A stretch of 64,000 nt of DNA from Palsa-504 sp963756575 (GTDB lineage Bacteria > Actinomycetota > Actinomycetes > Streptosporangiales > Streptosporangiaceae). The notes beneath the pieces were generated by a model, which saw only the letters and a list, made by a program, of their open reading frames with translations, was not told where the DNA came from and searched no databases. How positions within the stretch are numbered: the first letter of the stretch is position 1; every line of letters starts with the position of its first letter. Shown one piece after another: positions 25,914-35,207 of this stretch. The position numbers were made by a program, and so were the translations under genes. The stretch spans positions 248,001 to 312,000 of the forward strand of contig CAVWOM010000019.1 of NCBI GenBank assembly GCA_963756575.1. Direction: 5' to 3'.

Positions 25914-28517
25914 CTACAGCCATGGGTCGTTCGACTTGTCCGGCTGCGGCGTGACCGGCGTTACGGGCCTCGTGGGCGCCGGACCCTGATCCTGGTCCGG
26001 AGGGGCCGACGCCGACACCGGGTTCGGCGTGGTGGGCGCCGGAGACGATCCGCCGTTCCCGTAACCCGAGCCGCTCCAGTCGGCTGTCGCCCCGTTCCCG
26101 TAACCGGAGCCGCTCCAGTCGTCCGCCGTGACCGCAGAAGCCTGGGTAACCGCGGGACCCGGCGCGGCGGGGCTGGTCACGCCCGAGGCCGTCCAGTTCG
26201 GGTTCTTGGTGTCGCGGAAGGCGAGCTCGAACCCGTTTCCCAGGTCCTGCCCGGCGCCGTTGACCTCGACCTCGTATGGCCGCAGGCCCATCGGCGTCGT
26301 CAGCCTGACCAGGCCGCGTCCGGCCCGCCTGACCTGGTAGATGCCGGCACTCGAGCCCTTCGCCGGGTGGTCGAGCCGCGGGCTGGGCGAGGTCTCGTCC
26401 CGGATGATGAAGGGGAACGTCTCGGCCCACGTGTCCTCCGGCTCGAGATCGCGGCCCGTCTGCACGCCGCCGCGCCGCAGGGTCGCCACCAGGCCCCGCA
26501 CGTCCCTGCGGTCCCGGCTGATCTTCCAGGCCGCGAACAAGGCCAGGAGGGCCAGCAAGATCGCCGCGACGATGCCGATGATCTCCCACTTGTACTTGGC
26601 GACGAAGCCGGGCGGCGTGGTCACCGTGATCTCGTCCGTGGCCGTGTTGTAGGGCTGGCCGGTATCCGCGTCGACCGCCTGCACCACGAGCCCGGCCGGG
26701 CCGCCGTGCGCGGATTTGCCGATGGTCACCGTGAACGGGATGCTCGGCGGGTTACCCGACGATGGGGACGGCACCGAGATCGGGGCGCTCGGGCTGATCG
26801 AGGCGCTCGTGCCGCTCGCCGTCAGCTTCAGCGTCACGCGCTTAGCGGCGCCGGTCTGGTTGGTAAAGTCGACGGATCCGCTGATGGAGTTGCCGGCCTG
26901 GATGCTGGTCGCGCCCGAGAAGTGCGGCGTGGCGTTGAATCCCTTGCTGGGCGAGCCGACGGTCACCGTCGCCGGGATCTGCGTGGCGAACAGGCCGTAA
27001 CCGGCCGCGGTCCCGGTGATGGTCAGCGTGGCCGGCTGGCCGGGCGCGGTGTAGGTGCCCGTATAGGTACCGGCGCCGGCCGGGCCGCCCAGCGGGCTGA
27101 CGCTGACCTTGGCCGGGCTCGGCAGTCCCTGGCCCGAGGCCGTGACGCCCACGATCAGGCTCTTGAGCGTCGAGGGATCGGTGATCGGCCCGTTCGGCCC
27201 CAGGACGGTGAGCTTGACGTCGATCGGCTTCCCGGGGTTGACGCTCGGGGTCGCCGTGATGATCGCCCGCACGGCGCCCTGCCAGAACACGGTCGCGCTG
27301 ACGAGCTGGCTGGCCAGGCTGGCCGGCGCCGTGAGCTTTATCTTCCAGGTCCCGACGTCGGCGCTGGTGACATTGGCGATGTGCAGCACCTCGACGGGGG
27401 ACTGGCTGTCGGCCCCGCTTACCGCCGAGGAATCGGTCCATTGCGTCCCGCCGGGCTCGGTGAACGTTACCGAGATGGCGGGGTTCACCCGGTCGACGCT
27501 GATCGCGGCCGAGCTGGCGATGGCAGGGATCGTCACCGCCAGGCCATTCGAGGCTGGGCCCTGATCCGTGCCGCTGCCGAGGCAGGCGGCGTCCGCATAG
27601 AGCTGGTCGAGGGCGTTGATCGCGTCAGAGGGGTTGTTGACCCAGGTCGCGTGGGGCTGGTTGGCCACATGCCGTGTGTCGCAGACCGCCGGCGCGCCAT
27701 TGGCCGCCATGTTATTCAGGTACTTCCTGGCCTGCGGCTGGGTTACGTCCGTCCCGACATCGGTGCCGAAACCGAGCGGCCAGACCTGGACGCTCGCGGA
27801 CTTGGCTGCGGTCAGCTGCTGGTTGATAGCCGTCTGCTCGCCGAGTTGCCAGTTGGTGCCGTACTGGCTGGTGTTATGGCTGACGTCCACGGCGCCGTCC
27901 GTCATCATCAAGATGACCTTGATCGCATTCTGCGGGGCAGGCGGGGTAGCGGTGGAGTTCGGCCCGAGGTAGTTCATCGCCTCGCTGAGCGCGGCGGCGT
28001 AGTCGGTGTCGTTACCCTCCTGCTCCGTGCGCCGGTGCAGCTTCCCGACGCAGTTCGAGAGGTAGTCCAGGTTGGCCGAGCCGCTGGCGATCGTGGGCTG
28101 GCAGGTCACATCGACCGGGTTCTGGTCCGCGACGGCATGGTTGACCCCGCCGAAACCGATCACGGTGACCCGGCTCGCCGGATTGAGCATCGTCTGGACA
28201 ATGGTGCCGACCGTCTGCTTCTCGTCCGCGACCTTCTGCGCCGTTTCGCTGCCTGACTCGTCAACCAGCACTGCCACGTCGAGGACGGCCACGTTGGACT
28301 GGCCGGACTTGGACGCGGCCGGCCGGCCGGGACCGGCTACGGTGCCTGGTCCCGCGTATGCCGCCTGCGCGGGCACGGCCGCGAGCAGCGCGATCAAGAT
28401 CGCCGCCGCCAGGCCGCCCAGGGCGCGGAATGCATGCGCCTGCCCGCGCCTCCCGTCCAGTTTCCTCCGAACCTGGTGGCCGGCAAAGGGTGAATTCCGC
28501 CTCACAGTACCCCCCAC
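25914..28517 (-). CDS. Surface-anchored vWA-domain protein
   Basis: An 867-residue type I membrane protein. An N-terminal signal/anchor spans about residues 30-53 (GGLAAAILIALLAAVPAQAA). An extracellular vWA domain follows, with a complete metal site: DESGS near 86, NDTDYAAAL near 165 for the Thr and MMTDGAVD near 205 for the Asp. Then come Ig-like beta repeats (about 330-620), a membrane helix at about 642-665, and a cytoplasmic beta-rich domain with a repeated DWSGSGYGNG tail. This is the evident outside sensor or adhesin of the operon. The start is GTG 28517; a second GTG at 28505 is possible. It lies 487 bases downstream of the preceding gene. Confidence 0.82.
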   Translation of the reverse strand: MGGTVRRNSPFAGHQVRRKLDGRRGQAHAFRALGGLAAAILIALLAAVPAQAAYAGPGTVAGPGRPAASKSGQSNVAVLDVAVLVDESGSETAQKVADEKQTVGTIVQTMLNPASRVTVIGFGGVNHAVADQNPVDVTCQPTIASGSANLDYLSNCVGKLHRRTEQEGNDTDYAAALSEAMNYLGPNSTATPPAPQNAIKVILMMTDGAVDVSHNTSQYGTNWQLGEQTAINQQLTAAKSASVQVWPLGFGTDVGTDVTQPQARKYLNNMAANGAPAVCDTRHVANQPHATWVNNPSDAINALDQLYADAACLGSGTDQGPASNGLAVTIPAIASSAAISVDRVNPAISVTFTEPGGTQWTDSSAVSGADSQSPVEVLHIANVTSADVGTWKIKLTAPASLASQLVSATVFWQGAVRAIITATPSVNPGKPIDVKLTVLGPNGPITDPSTLKSLIVGVTASGQGLPSPAKVSVSPLGGPAGAGTYTGTYTAPGQPATLTITGTAAGYGLFATQIPATVTVGSPSKGFNATPHFSGATSIQAGNSISGSVDFTNQTGAAKRVTLKLTASGTSASISPSAPISVPSPSSGNPPSIPFTVTIGKSAHGGPAGLVVQAVDADTGQPYNTATDEITVTTPPGFVAKYKWEIIGIVAAILLALLALFAAWKISRDRRDVRGLVATLRRGGVQTGRDLEPEDTWAETFPFIIRDETSPSPRLDHPAKGSSAGIYQVRRAGRGLVRLTTPMGLRPYEVEVNGAGQDLGNGFELAFRDTKNPNWTASGVTSPAAPGPAVTQASAVTADDWSGSGYGNGATADWSGSGYGNGGSSPAPTTPNPVSASAPPDQDQGPAPTRPVTPVTPQPDKSNDPWL
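26053..26121 (-). repeat. In-frame tandem repeat in the vWA protein tail
   Basis: Two 30-base copies, 26053-26082 and 26092-26121, differ at one position and are offset by 39 bases, exactly 13 codons. They encode DWSGSGYGNG twice in the cytoplasmic tail. Confidence 0.8.
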
Positions 28518-29004
28518 GCTACATAGCAGGTCACGTCAGCCGATATAAAACAATCTTGCAGCCGAGAATATCTCCCGGCCCGAGCAGCAAACGAACATTT
28601 TCCAGCCGCACTGGCTGTATACAAGCGGCCCATTCCTGGCGAGCTTCCGGGCAAGCTAGTATCATGTCCCTTCACCCGTTTCCGAAACGCTCCGAGTTCC
28701 CGCCGGGCCCTCTCCGCCGCACCTGCTTCCGCAACTCCAGTCACAAGATACTCATCACGACGCAACCGATTACGCTCGCTGTCATTTCGGCGACCCATGC
28801 CAGTGACGTACTGCGCTGTCCGCCGGGTGGTGCAATTTCATTACGGCTGCGTCACTTTCATCAGGGCCGGAAACCGGGGAGATCTCATCCTCGCTCCTAA
28901 GCTGGAGGGCCGGGGTCCGCCGGGCAATCCCCGGAGGGGTGGATACCAGCCCGTCGTTGAATCGCGTAGGTTATTTTCCAGGCATCTCTCGAACGCCAGT
29001 TCAT
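28518..29004. other. Gap inside the large operon
   Basis: Nearly 490 bases of clearly lower GC separate the vWA-like gene at 29005 from the surface vWA gene. A 98-codon minus frame (28502-28798) has atypical composition and runs into the next gene out of frame; I do not call it. A separate promoter for the surface vWA-tubulin-GTPase half is the likeliest content. A weak ccgggg/ccccgg stem lies near 28910-28940. Confidence 0.5.
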
Positions 29005-30528
29005 CTATTTCCGCTGGTGTGTTACCTCTGATGCACCCGCCTTTACGGTGTCGGCGTCGCTGCTTAGCAGGGCGGCGATCTCATCGGCCACCGCCTGGTC
29101 GTCGGCGATTACCTGCACGCCGGGGGCACCGGCGAACGCTCCGGAGAGCAGCGCCTTCGCGCTCTTGGGCAGCGCCCAGGTGACTGAGGCCAGCTGAGAG
29201 AGATCGCGGAACAGCTCGACGGCGACGGTGTTGGCCAGCGGCGGTTCAGGTGTGAAGAAGACCACGGCAGGCCGGGTGGTGGTGCCGACCGCCTTGAGCA
29301 GCGGGTGATCGCGTTTCAGTGACGCCCGCACGCTCTCGAGTACGGCGGCGAAATCCGCGCAGGCGACCGTGCGCCTGATGTCGCGCCGGCCGAGCTGGCC
29401 CGCCTCGCGCAAGTCGCTGCGCAGCCCGTTCTCGTCACCGTGCAGCATCCGGACCTGATAGGCGAACCCGGGCAATCCGGCGATCTTCTTATCGACCTCG
29501 AGCAATGCGTACCGGCTGCGGTTCAGCGCCGCCTCGTCGCGGCAGCTCCCGGTATCGATGACCAGCAGGTAGAGGAGCCCTTCGGTCTTCGGCGCGGAGT
29601 CCTCGCCGCCGTCCTCCTGATCGTCGCCCGCCTGCGGCTGGCCCCGCTGCCTGAGCAGCTCAGGGATCCAGCGCCGGGCCCGGGATGCGAGCCCCGCCAG
29701 CTCGAGCGGCCCGGCGGGCGCAGCGGCCGGGGCCCGTACGTCCTCCTCCGCCGTCTCGCCAGTGGCCGGTGCTTCCAGCGCCGGCGCCTGCGGGGCCTGT
29801 GCTTCGGCCGGGCCTGCTGACGGAGGGTCGCCCGCCAGCACGTCATGCTTCTGTTCCGGCTCCGGAGTGCCGCCGCCTGCGCGCGTTCCGGGTACGCAGG
29901 ACGCGGTTGCGGTGGCCTGCTGGGCCTGGTAGTCGCGATATTCCTGCCTGAGCTGGCCGAGCTCGTCAATGGACAGCCCGGGCTCATGGCGGACGGAAAA
30001 ACCGCGCTGCAGCTCGCCGGCGAACTGACGCAGGACGTCGACCAGGTCTTCCTTCCGGGACCACACGCCCGCAGGAGAGGTGACGATCTCCGGTACGGGA
30101 CGGATCTGACTCCCCGCCCCCCGCCCCGGGCGGTCGTCGGAATTAGCGATGGCCAGGCAGCGCATCCGCAGCTTGCTCAGGAAAGGCGAGGCGGCGCAAT
30201 CGCCGAGCAGCCGCTCCGCCACTGCGGCCGACCTGTCCACGACGACGAGGGCGAAATAGTTGCGCCCGGCGACGCTCCGCGGGTTCAGCAGGGCGTTCGT
30301 GACGCGACGCATCACCGCGGAGCGGTCACTGCCATGGCCTGGATGCGGTCCCAGGTCCGCGAAGCGGAATTCGATAAAGTCGCTGAGCAGCGGCGACATC
30401 ATCGCCCGCCTGGCCGCCACCGCAGTCACCTCGTCGATGGCCCGGGCGGCGCTGACGAAGCTCACGACGACGCACAGGCAGCTGTCCGAATCGGGATCGG
30501 GCGGCCTTGCGTCCAGGTCGTTGCCCAT
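29005..30528 (-). CDS. Unknown protein with degenerate vWA-like C-terminus
   Basis: A 507-residue cytoplasmic protein. Residues about 10-160 form an alpha/beta domain (SCLCVVVSFVSAARAIDEV, FALVVVDRSAAVAERLL). About 230-330 is a low-complexity Pro/Ala/Glu linker. About 340-500 is a second alpha/beta domain with LLYLLVIDTGSCRDE and later PAVVFFTPEPPLANTVA. The positions where vWA proteins have DxSxS and SDGxP carry DTGSC and TPEPP, so a metal site is probably lost. This is inference from pattern only. ATG 30528 overlaps the DUF4407 stop by one base (TAATG). Confidence 0.6.
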   Translation of the reverse strand: MGNDLDARPPDPDSDSCLCVVVSFVSAARAIDEVTAVAARRAMMSPLLSDFIEFRFADLGPHPGHGSDRSAVMRRVTNALLNPRSVAGRNYFALVVVDRSAAVAERLLGDCAASPFLSKLRMRCLAIANSDDRPGRGAGSQIRPVPEIVTSPAGVWSRKEDLVDVLRQFAGELQRGFSVRHEPGLSIDELGQLRQEYRDYQAQQATATASCVPGTRAGGGTPEPEQKHDVLAGDPPSAGPAEAQAPQAPALEAPATGETAEEDVRAPAAAPAGPLELAGLASRARRWIPELLRQRGQPQAGDDQEDGGEDSAPKTEGLLYLLVIDTGSCRDEAALNRSRYALLEVDKKIAGLPGFAYQVRMLHGDENGLRSDLREAGQLGRRDIRRTVACADFAAVLESVRASLKRDHPLLKAVGTTTRPAVVFFTPEPPLANTVAVELFRDLSQLASVTWALPKSAKALLSGAFAGAPGVQVIADDQAVADEIAALLSSDADTVKAGASEVTHQRK

Positions 30529-32087
30529 TAGAGCAGGCCCTCGTCTGGCGAGAGCCCGAAATCTGAGGTAGACGACGTTTTCGCCTGTCCTCCGCTGACG
30601 TGCGCCGCGCCGTTCCCGTTTCCGCTCCCGGGCCAGGCCCCGTGACCGTGGTGGTGCCCGTTCCCTTGATGGGTCCCATTTCCGTTCGGCCGCCCGTTTC
30701 CCATCGCCGGCAGGCCTATCTGCGACCGGACTTGCGTGGCCCATTCGGCCAGCTGGGCGTCGAGTATCGTCTTCATCTCGTTGGCAACGTGCTCGTTAGC
30801 GCGGACCCCCAGGTCTTCCTCGCGCTGGCGCATGTCGTCAGCGACGTTGACGCGGACCCGGGACTCGCCGTCCGATAGCTTCCGGTGCTCGTCCGATGCC
30901 CGCTCTGCATCCCGGCGGGCCCCGATCCTCTTGAGGTCGGCCTGGTCGGTGATCATCTTTACCTGGGTCTCGATGACCCTGTCGTAGGCGGTCGGCGGGG
31001 CCAGGTTGAGCAGGATCTTGACCATGACCGGCAAGATCTCGATGAGGAAAAACAGCAGGGTCACGATGATCTGGGCGAACTTCAAGATGGGATCAGCGGC
31101 ACCCGCCGCCGACAGCGCCGAAAGCTGCGCGAGGATGCCGTCGTCGTTGTTCACCGCGCTTTGCGCCGAGTTCTGCTCCGCCTGGACCTGTGCGTTCAGC
31201 CCGGCCAGTTTCCGCTCCTCAACGGGAAGGTCACCGCGGGCCTCTTTCTGATCCTGGGCGAGCTGCACTCCCTGGGCGCTGCTGAGGTTCTTCTCATCGG
31301 CGTTCAGCTTGGATTGAGCTGACTGCAGCCGCTGGTTGAGCGTGTTATACGTGCTGAGGTCCTGCTGGTAAATCGACTGCTTCGCCTGGGCGATCGGGCC
31401 GTTCCCTGACTTGTCGGAGGCACTCGCGCAGTGAGCGCCGTCGCCGTACAGTTCGCACTGCCAGGCTTCGTACGCGTTGATCTCGGCGGTCTTGGCGCTA
31501 GCCACCTTCGGCTGCAGCTGGTTGACCTGTGCCTGGTCGTCCTGAAGCTGCGGATTCGAGACGTTTATCGGAAGGTGCCCAGCCAGGACAGATTGGTCAC
31601 TGGTGATCAGTTTCTGCACCTGAGCCGCCTGCTGAGCTGGAAGGCTCTTCGCTTCCAGCGATTTCATCTGGCTGGACTCGGTGGCCTGGGTCTTGGCGAC
31701 CTGCACGTTGATGTCGTGCTGGAAGATACGCAACGTCAGCGGCGTCGCGATGACCAGCGAAATGACCGCGGCCAGCAGGAACCGCGGCAGCGCCATCACG
31801 AGCATGCGCTGCCAGGTCCGGACGTGCCCCATGCTCATCACCAGGTAGCGGTCCAGGTTCAGGATCACGAAACCCCAGAAGATCCCGACGGCTACCGCCG
31901 CGGCCAGCGGCACCTTCACGCCGTCGTTCATCGCGAACATCATCGAGACCATGGCGATGCTCGAGGTGGTCAGCAGGACGAGGGCCATCTGCACGAAGCG
32001 CGCTCGTTCCTGCGGAACCGTGGCGAGGGTATCCATGTCCGCGCCGCCCAGCCAGGCTAGGGAATTGCTGATATTGATGCGCTTCAT
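30528..32087 (-). CDS. DUF4407 membrane coiled-coil protein
   Basis: A 519-residue protein. N-terminal membrane helices lie at about residues 30-50, 58-78 and 98-120 (LPRFLLAAVISLVIATPLTL). A long Gln/Ala-rich helical, probably coiled-coil, region spans about 130-330 and contains two Cys residues (WQCELYGDGAHCAS). Another membrane helix lies at 339-365, followed by a charged helical segment and a His/Gly/Asn-rich disordered tail. This is the DUF4407 layout; the coiled coil would be outside the membrane. Biochemical function is unknown. ATG 32087 overlaps the kinase stop (ATGA). Confidence 0.82.
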   Translation of the reverse strand: MKRINISNSLAWLGGADMDTLATVPQERARFVQMALVLLTTSSIAMVSMMFAMNDGVKVPLAAAVAVGIFWGFVILNLDRYLVMSMGHVRTWQRMLVMALPRFLLAAVISLVIATPLTLRIFQHDINVQVAKTQATESSQMKSLEAKSLPAQQAAQVQKLITSDQSVLAGHLPINVSNPQLQDDQAQVNQLQPKVASAKTAEINAYEAWQCELYGDGAHCASASDKSGNGPIAQAKQSIYQQDLSTYNTLNQRLQSAQSKLNADEKNLSSAQGVQLAQDQKEARGDLPVEERKLAGLNAQVQAEQNSAQSAVNNDDGILAQLSALSAAGAADPILKFAQIIVTLLFFLIEILPVMVKILLNLAPPTAYDRVIETQVKMITDQADLKRIGARRDAERASDEHRKLSDGESRVRVNVADDMRQREEDLGVRANEHVANEMKTILDAQLAEWATQVRSQIGLPAMGNGRPNGNGTHQGNGHHHGHGAWPGSGNGNGAAHVSGGQAKTSSTSDFGLSPDEGLL

Positions 32088-33604
32088 GACGCTGCGTTCC
32101 CCGCCTCTGTCCGGTTTGCCAGGTATTCCTGCCGCCGGGCGACGGCCTGTTCTTTCACCATCTCGGTCAGCGTGCTCGCGATCAGGCGGGACGCCGTGGT
32201 GACGGCCTCGTCGAGGCGCGGCAACGGCACTGACGCCACCCTGTCCCGCCCGAAGGCGCCGTTGAGATGCCCGATGAGGCCAGCCGTAGGCAGCGGCGGG
32301 ACGGCCGGCATCTCGGGGGCGGCGACCCGCGGGACGGCTTCCAGCACCGGCCTCATGTGCTCGAGGGTGAACGCACCCAGGCGCGGCACCCCCGGGCGGG
32401 CCAGGGTGCCGACTTTGAAGGGCCGGAATTCCGGCAGCTGGTAGAGCGTGATCTCGCCCAAGTCGACCCGCAATGCGCCGAATTTGTTCTTGACCTCGAT
32501 GAACACCGGCCCCGGCTCCGGCTTGGAGATAGTGAACCCGTCTGGATAGGTGGATAGGTCCACGGTTTGCGGCCGACCGCCGGCTACCGTCAGCGTGAGT
32601 GCTTCCGCGTCCCGGATCTGCCATTCCACCCGCGCGTCCATGCCGCGGATGCACAGCGGCGTGACCAGCCTCGCGTACCGCACTTCGGGACGGCGGACCT
32701 CAGGCGACACGATCCGGCAGAAGTAGGCGTACAGTTCCTTGGCCGTCGGCCGCTCGTCGCGGTCCTGGCCCAGCGCGCGTCGCACGAGCGCGACCCCCTC
32801 GGCGTCCAGCTGGTCGTTCAGCCGGCCCGGGTTCCGGGTGGATGTCATGCCCTTGCCTGGAGTGAGGCAGCGCACGATGGCCAGGCCGAGCTTGTAGACG
32901 TCCGTGACGTCGTCCTGCTTGTCCTGCTGACCGCGCTGTCCCGCTGGAAGGTCGAGCGGGCACTCCGGCGGATCCCAGTTCGGCGTCGATGTCTGCCGCC
33001 GCCTGGTATCCGATAGCGAGGCGGCGCTGTCGCAGTCGAGCAGGAGTACCCGCGGCGGATCCAGCCCGAACGCCGCGTTCCTGAAGCTCAGGTCACCGAA
33101 CACCCAGCCGTGCTTATGCAGCCGCCCGACGGCGTAGACGAGCTTTCCCAGCAAGATCAGCCGTTCGACCAGCTCGATCGGCCGCAGGTCGATCTCAGCG
33201 GCATCGCACTGAGCCCTGGTCGCGCCCAGCCACTGCAGGTCGCGAACCTTGGTGCCTTTCTTCCCGGTGGCCGAGTCAAGCAGCTCGCAGCGGAAGGCGT
33301 CCGGAATGAGCTGCATGAGCAGCCCGCTGATCTTGCCGTCCGGACCCAGCACGATGGCGCGGGGCCATACCGCGCACCGGTCGAGGTCGTCCCGGTCGGA
33401 CTGGCTGAGGCCATCGCGGAACGCCACCGCCGCCTGCGCTGAGCGGCACTGTGCGTCGAGGTCCGACGTAAATTCCTTGTACGCCAGCGGCGTCTGGTCC
33501 CCGGGAAGAGGATTCCCCTCCACCAGGAAGACCTCACCGTAGCCGCCCTTCGCCAGCGGCCGGAGGTTTCCCAGTTCAGTCTTCTTGACCGGCATTCTCG
33601 TCAT
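32084..33604 (-). CDS. Protein kinase of TerY-P type
   Basis: A 506-residue kinase. The Gly-rich loop LAKGGYGEVF is near residue 18, the Lys in LAYKEF near 47, the catalytic loop as VFGDLSFRN near 168 (Asp and Asn both present) and LLLDCDSA near 190 in place of DFG. PPECPLDLP resembles the APE region. The C-terminal 200 residues are beta-rich and then helical. The GDLxxRN loop and the neighbours (PP2C, vWA) match kinases of the TerY-P triad. The start is ATG 33604, or ATG 33595; it overlaps the phosphatase gene by up to 29 bases. Likely active, cytoplasmic. Confidence 0.82.
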   Translation of the reverse strand: MTRMPVKKTELGNLRPLAKGGYGEVFLVEGNPLPGDQTPLAYKEFTSDLDAQCRSAQAAVAFRDGLSQSDRDDLDRCAVWPRAIVLGPDGKISGLLMQLIPDAFRCELLDSATGKKGTKVRDLQWLGATRAQCDAAEIDLRPIELVERLILLGKLVYAVGRLHKHGWVFGDLSFRNAAFGLDPPRVLLLDCDSAASLSDTRRRQTSTPNWDPPECPLDLPAGQRGQQDKQDDVTDVYKLGLAIVRCLTPGKGMTSTRNPGRLNDQLDAEGVALVRRALGQDRDERPTAKELYAYFCRIVSPEVRRPEVRYARLVTPLCIRGMDARVEWQIRDAEALTLTVAGGRPQTVDLSTYPDGFTISKPEPGPVFIEVKNKFGALRVDLGEITLYQLPEFRPFKVGTLARPGVPRLGAFTLEHMRPVLEAVPRVAAPEMPAVPPLPTAGLIGHLNGAFGRDRVASVPLPRLDEAVTTASRLIASTLTEMVKEQAVARRQEYLANRTEAGNAAS

Positions 33605-34436
33605 TCCAGTCAGGCCAGATTCCGACGACCGTCCGGTCGTCGATGTGTGTCTTCTTCGCGAACCCGACCTGCGCGGCGAACGTGAAGGGGTCAGGCGGCC
33701 GTGCCCACCAGGTGGCGAGCGTGGCTCGTACTTCTGGGCTCCACATCAGCGGGTTCCCGACGCCATCCGTCATCGCGAACAGCGCCCCGCCGCGGATCCT
33801 GAGCGAGCACCAGCTCCAGGCCGCGTCCCGGGTCGGCATCGGGTGCACGCCGCTGGAATGGTAGCCGTCCTCACCGCACAGGCTGGATCCGGACACGAGC
33901 GTCCAGGCGAGATCGTCGCCCAGGTGCCAGAGCGTCGAATCACCCAGCCAGGCCGCTTCACCGAGCCAGCTCCCGGCTTCCCGGCGAACGGTGAGCGCGA
34001 CCGCGGTCGTGGCCATGCCGCCCCGGCCCGCTGCCTGCCGTTCCGCGGCTGCCTTCGCGAGTTCCTCGTTCGCCAGTCCGAACGCATGCCACCAGTCGGC
34101 TCCGGCCACGGCGTGCTCAGTCAGGCGCTGGCTGGCCAGGGCCGCTGCCTGGTGTGAGTACTCCAGTGATCCGACTCCGTCGCAGACAACCGCTACGGCG
34201 TGCTCGGGCTGGCCGTCGAGGGCGCGGCGGCCTAGCGCGTAGGTGTCCTGGCGGACGATATGCCGGGCGCGGTGGTGCACCCCCCGGCTGGAGGCAGCAC
34301 GGATGACCATGCCGGCCAGCGATGCCATGCTCAGATGGACGTCAGCCGGACCGGTAAGGGCTGGCGGCGGCCCGTCAGGCGTTTCCCGGGCGGCCCGGCC
34401 TGGGTCGCCGATCGCGACAAGGGAGCTATTTTTCAC
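33576..34436 (-). CDS. PP2C-family protein phosphatase
   Basis: A 286-residue PPM/PP2C phosphatase with its metal-binding residues present: VCDGVGSLEYSH near residue 88, AAWLGDSTLWHLGDD near 165, FAMTDGVGNP near 225 and DDRTVVGIW near 270. It should remove phosphate from Ser/Thr set by the adjacent kinase. The first 35 residues are not domain-like; GTG 34436 is the first start, but an internal start may be used. It lies nine bases after the TerY-like gene. Confidence 0.88.
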   Translation of the reverse strand: MKNSSLVAIGDPGRAARETPDGPPPALTGPADVHLSMASLAGMVIRAASSRGVHHRARHIVRQDTYALGRRALDGQPEHAVAVVCDGVGSLEYSHQAAALASQRLTEHAVAGADWWHAFGLANEELAKAAAERQAAGRGGMATTAVALTVRREAGSWLGEAAWLGDSTLWHLGDDLAWTLVSGSSLCGEDGYHSSGVHPMPTRDAAWSWCSLRIRGGALFAMTDGVGNPLMWSPEVRATLATWWARPPDPFTFAAQVGFAKKTHIDDRTVVGIWPDWNDENAGQED

Positions 34437-34445
34437 GGTGCCGCG

Positions 34446-35207
34446 TCATACGTACTCGTCCGGATCGCCCCAGGCGATACCGGAATGCGCGGCCGGTTCC
34501 TGCTGGACAACCGCGGGCTGCGCCGAGCGGGCACTATTACCGCTGGTGATAACGGTGTTCATAATGATATCGAGGATGCCTTGCAGCACCTGCTCGATAT
34601 CGGTGCTCTTGGCGAAGTACCACTTGGCCCTGCCCTTGGGGTAGGCGAGCCTGCGGAGAACGTCCTCCTGGGCGTCGCGGAAACCGTACGGCACGAAGAC
34701 CGGATGCCCCTTTAGGCCGGCCCCGGTCGCGGGGTCGTAGGTCAGCGTGGCCCGGAAGGTCGCCTCCCAGTCCCGGTCCAGGGGTTCGCCGTCGCTGAGG
34801 AAGAAGGCACAGGGACGGTATACCTTATATCCCTGGGCCTTAAGGCTCGTGTTGTCGTGCGCGATCGTCTCGGCCAGCGTGCGGAACGCGGCACCGTAGT
34901 TCGTGCCGCCCTCGACGCTGAGCACCGGCATGTCGTGATCGCTCATCTGGCTCAACGGAACGACGACCCGTCCCACATCGGAAAAAGTCAAGATCCCGAT
35001 ATGTGCCACGTCATCCACTGCGGGTTCAGACACAATGGCGCGCCGCAGGCGCTGGATTCCTTCGTTAAGCGCCGGCATGTCGTCCGTCATCGAATAGGAG
35101 ACGTCGCAGATCAGGTAGAAGGGCATGACCAGCTGCCCAGGCTCGACAGCTGCGTACTCTCGTGCTGGCTCCCAGGCCGTGCGCCTGGGAGCTTGATCTC
35201 TGATCAT
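34446..35207 (-). CDS. TerY-like vWA-domain protein
   Basis: A 253-residue soluble vWA protein. The metal site is complete: DVSYSMTDD near residue 33 (DxSxS), GGTNYGAAF near 105 for Thr and FLSDGEPLD near 138 for Asp. A segment KGRAKWYFAKSTDIEQVL near 200 is typical of TerY. It is the first gene of the operon and forms, with the PP2C and kinase genes behind it, the three-gene TerY-P module known from bacterial stress and conflict operons. The start is ATG 35207, preceded by GGAGG five bases upstream, rather than ATG 35219. Confidence 0.88.
   Translation of the reverse strand: MIRDQAPRRTAWEPAREYAAVEPGQLVMPFYLICDVSYSMTDDMPALNEGIQRLRRAIVSEPAVDDVAHIGILTFSDVGRVVVPLSQMSDHDMPVLSVEGGTNYGAAFRTLAETIAHDNTSLKAQGYKVYRPCAFFLSDGEPLDRDWEATFRATLTYDPATGAGLKGHPVFVPYGFRDAQEDVLRRLAYPKGRAKWYFAKSTDIEQVLQGILDIIMNTVITSGNSARSAQPAVVQQEPAAHSGIAWGDPDEYV

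Noticed and set aside
23774..28256. Long plus-strand frames opposite the tubulin-like and surface vWA genes
   Set aside because: Composition is that of reverse-strand shadows, and the minus-strand genes have clear motifs, ribosome sites and couplings.
28502..28798. A 98-codon minus frame in the operon gap
   Set aside because: No ribosome site, atypical composition, and it runs into the surface vWA gene out of frame.
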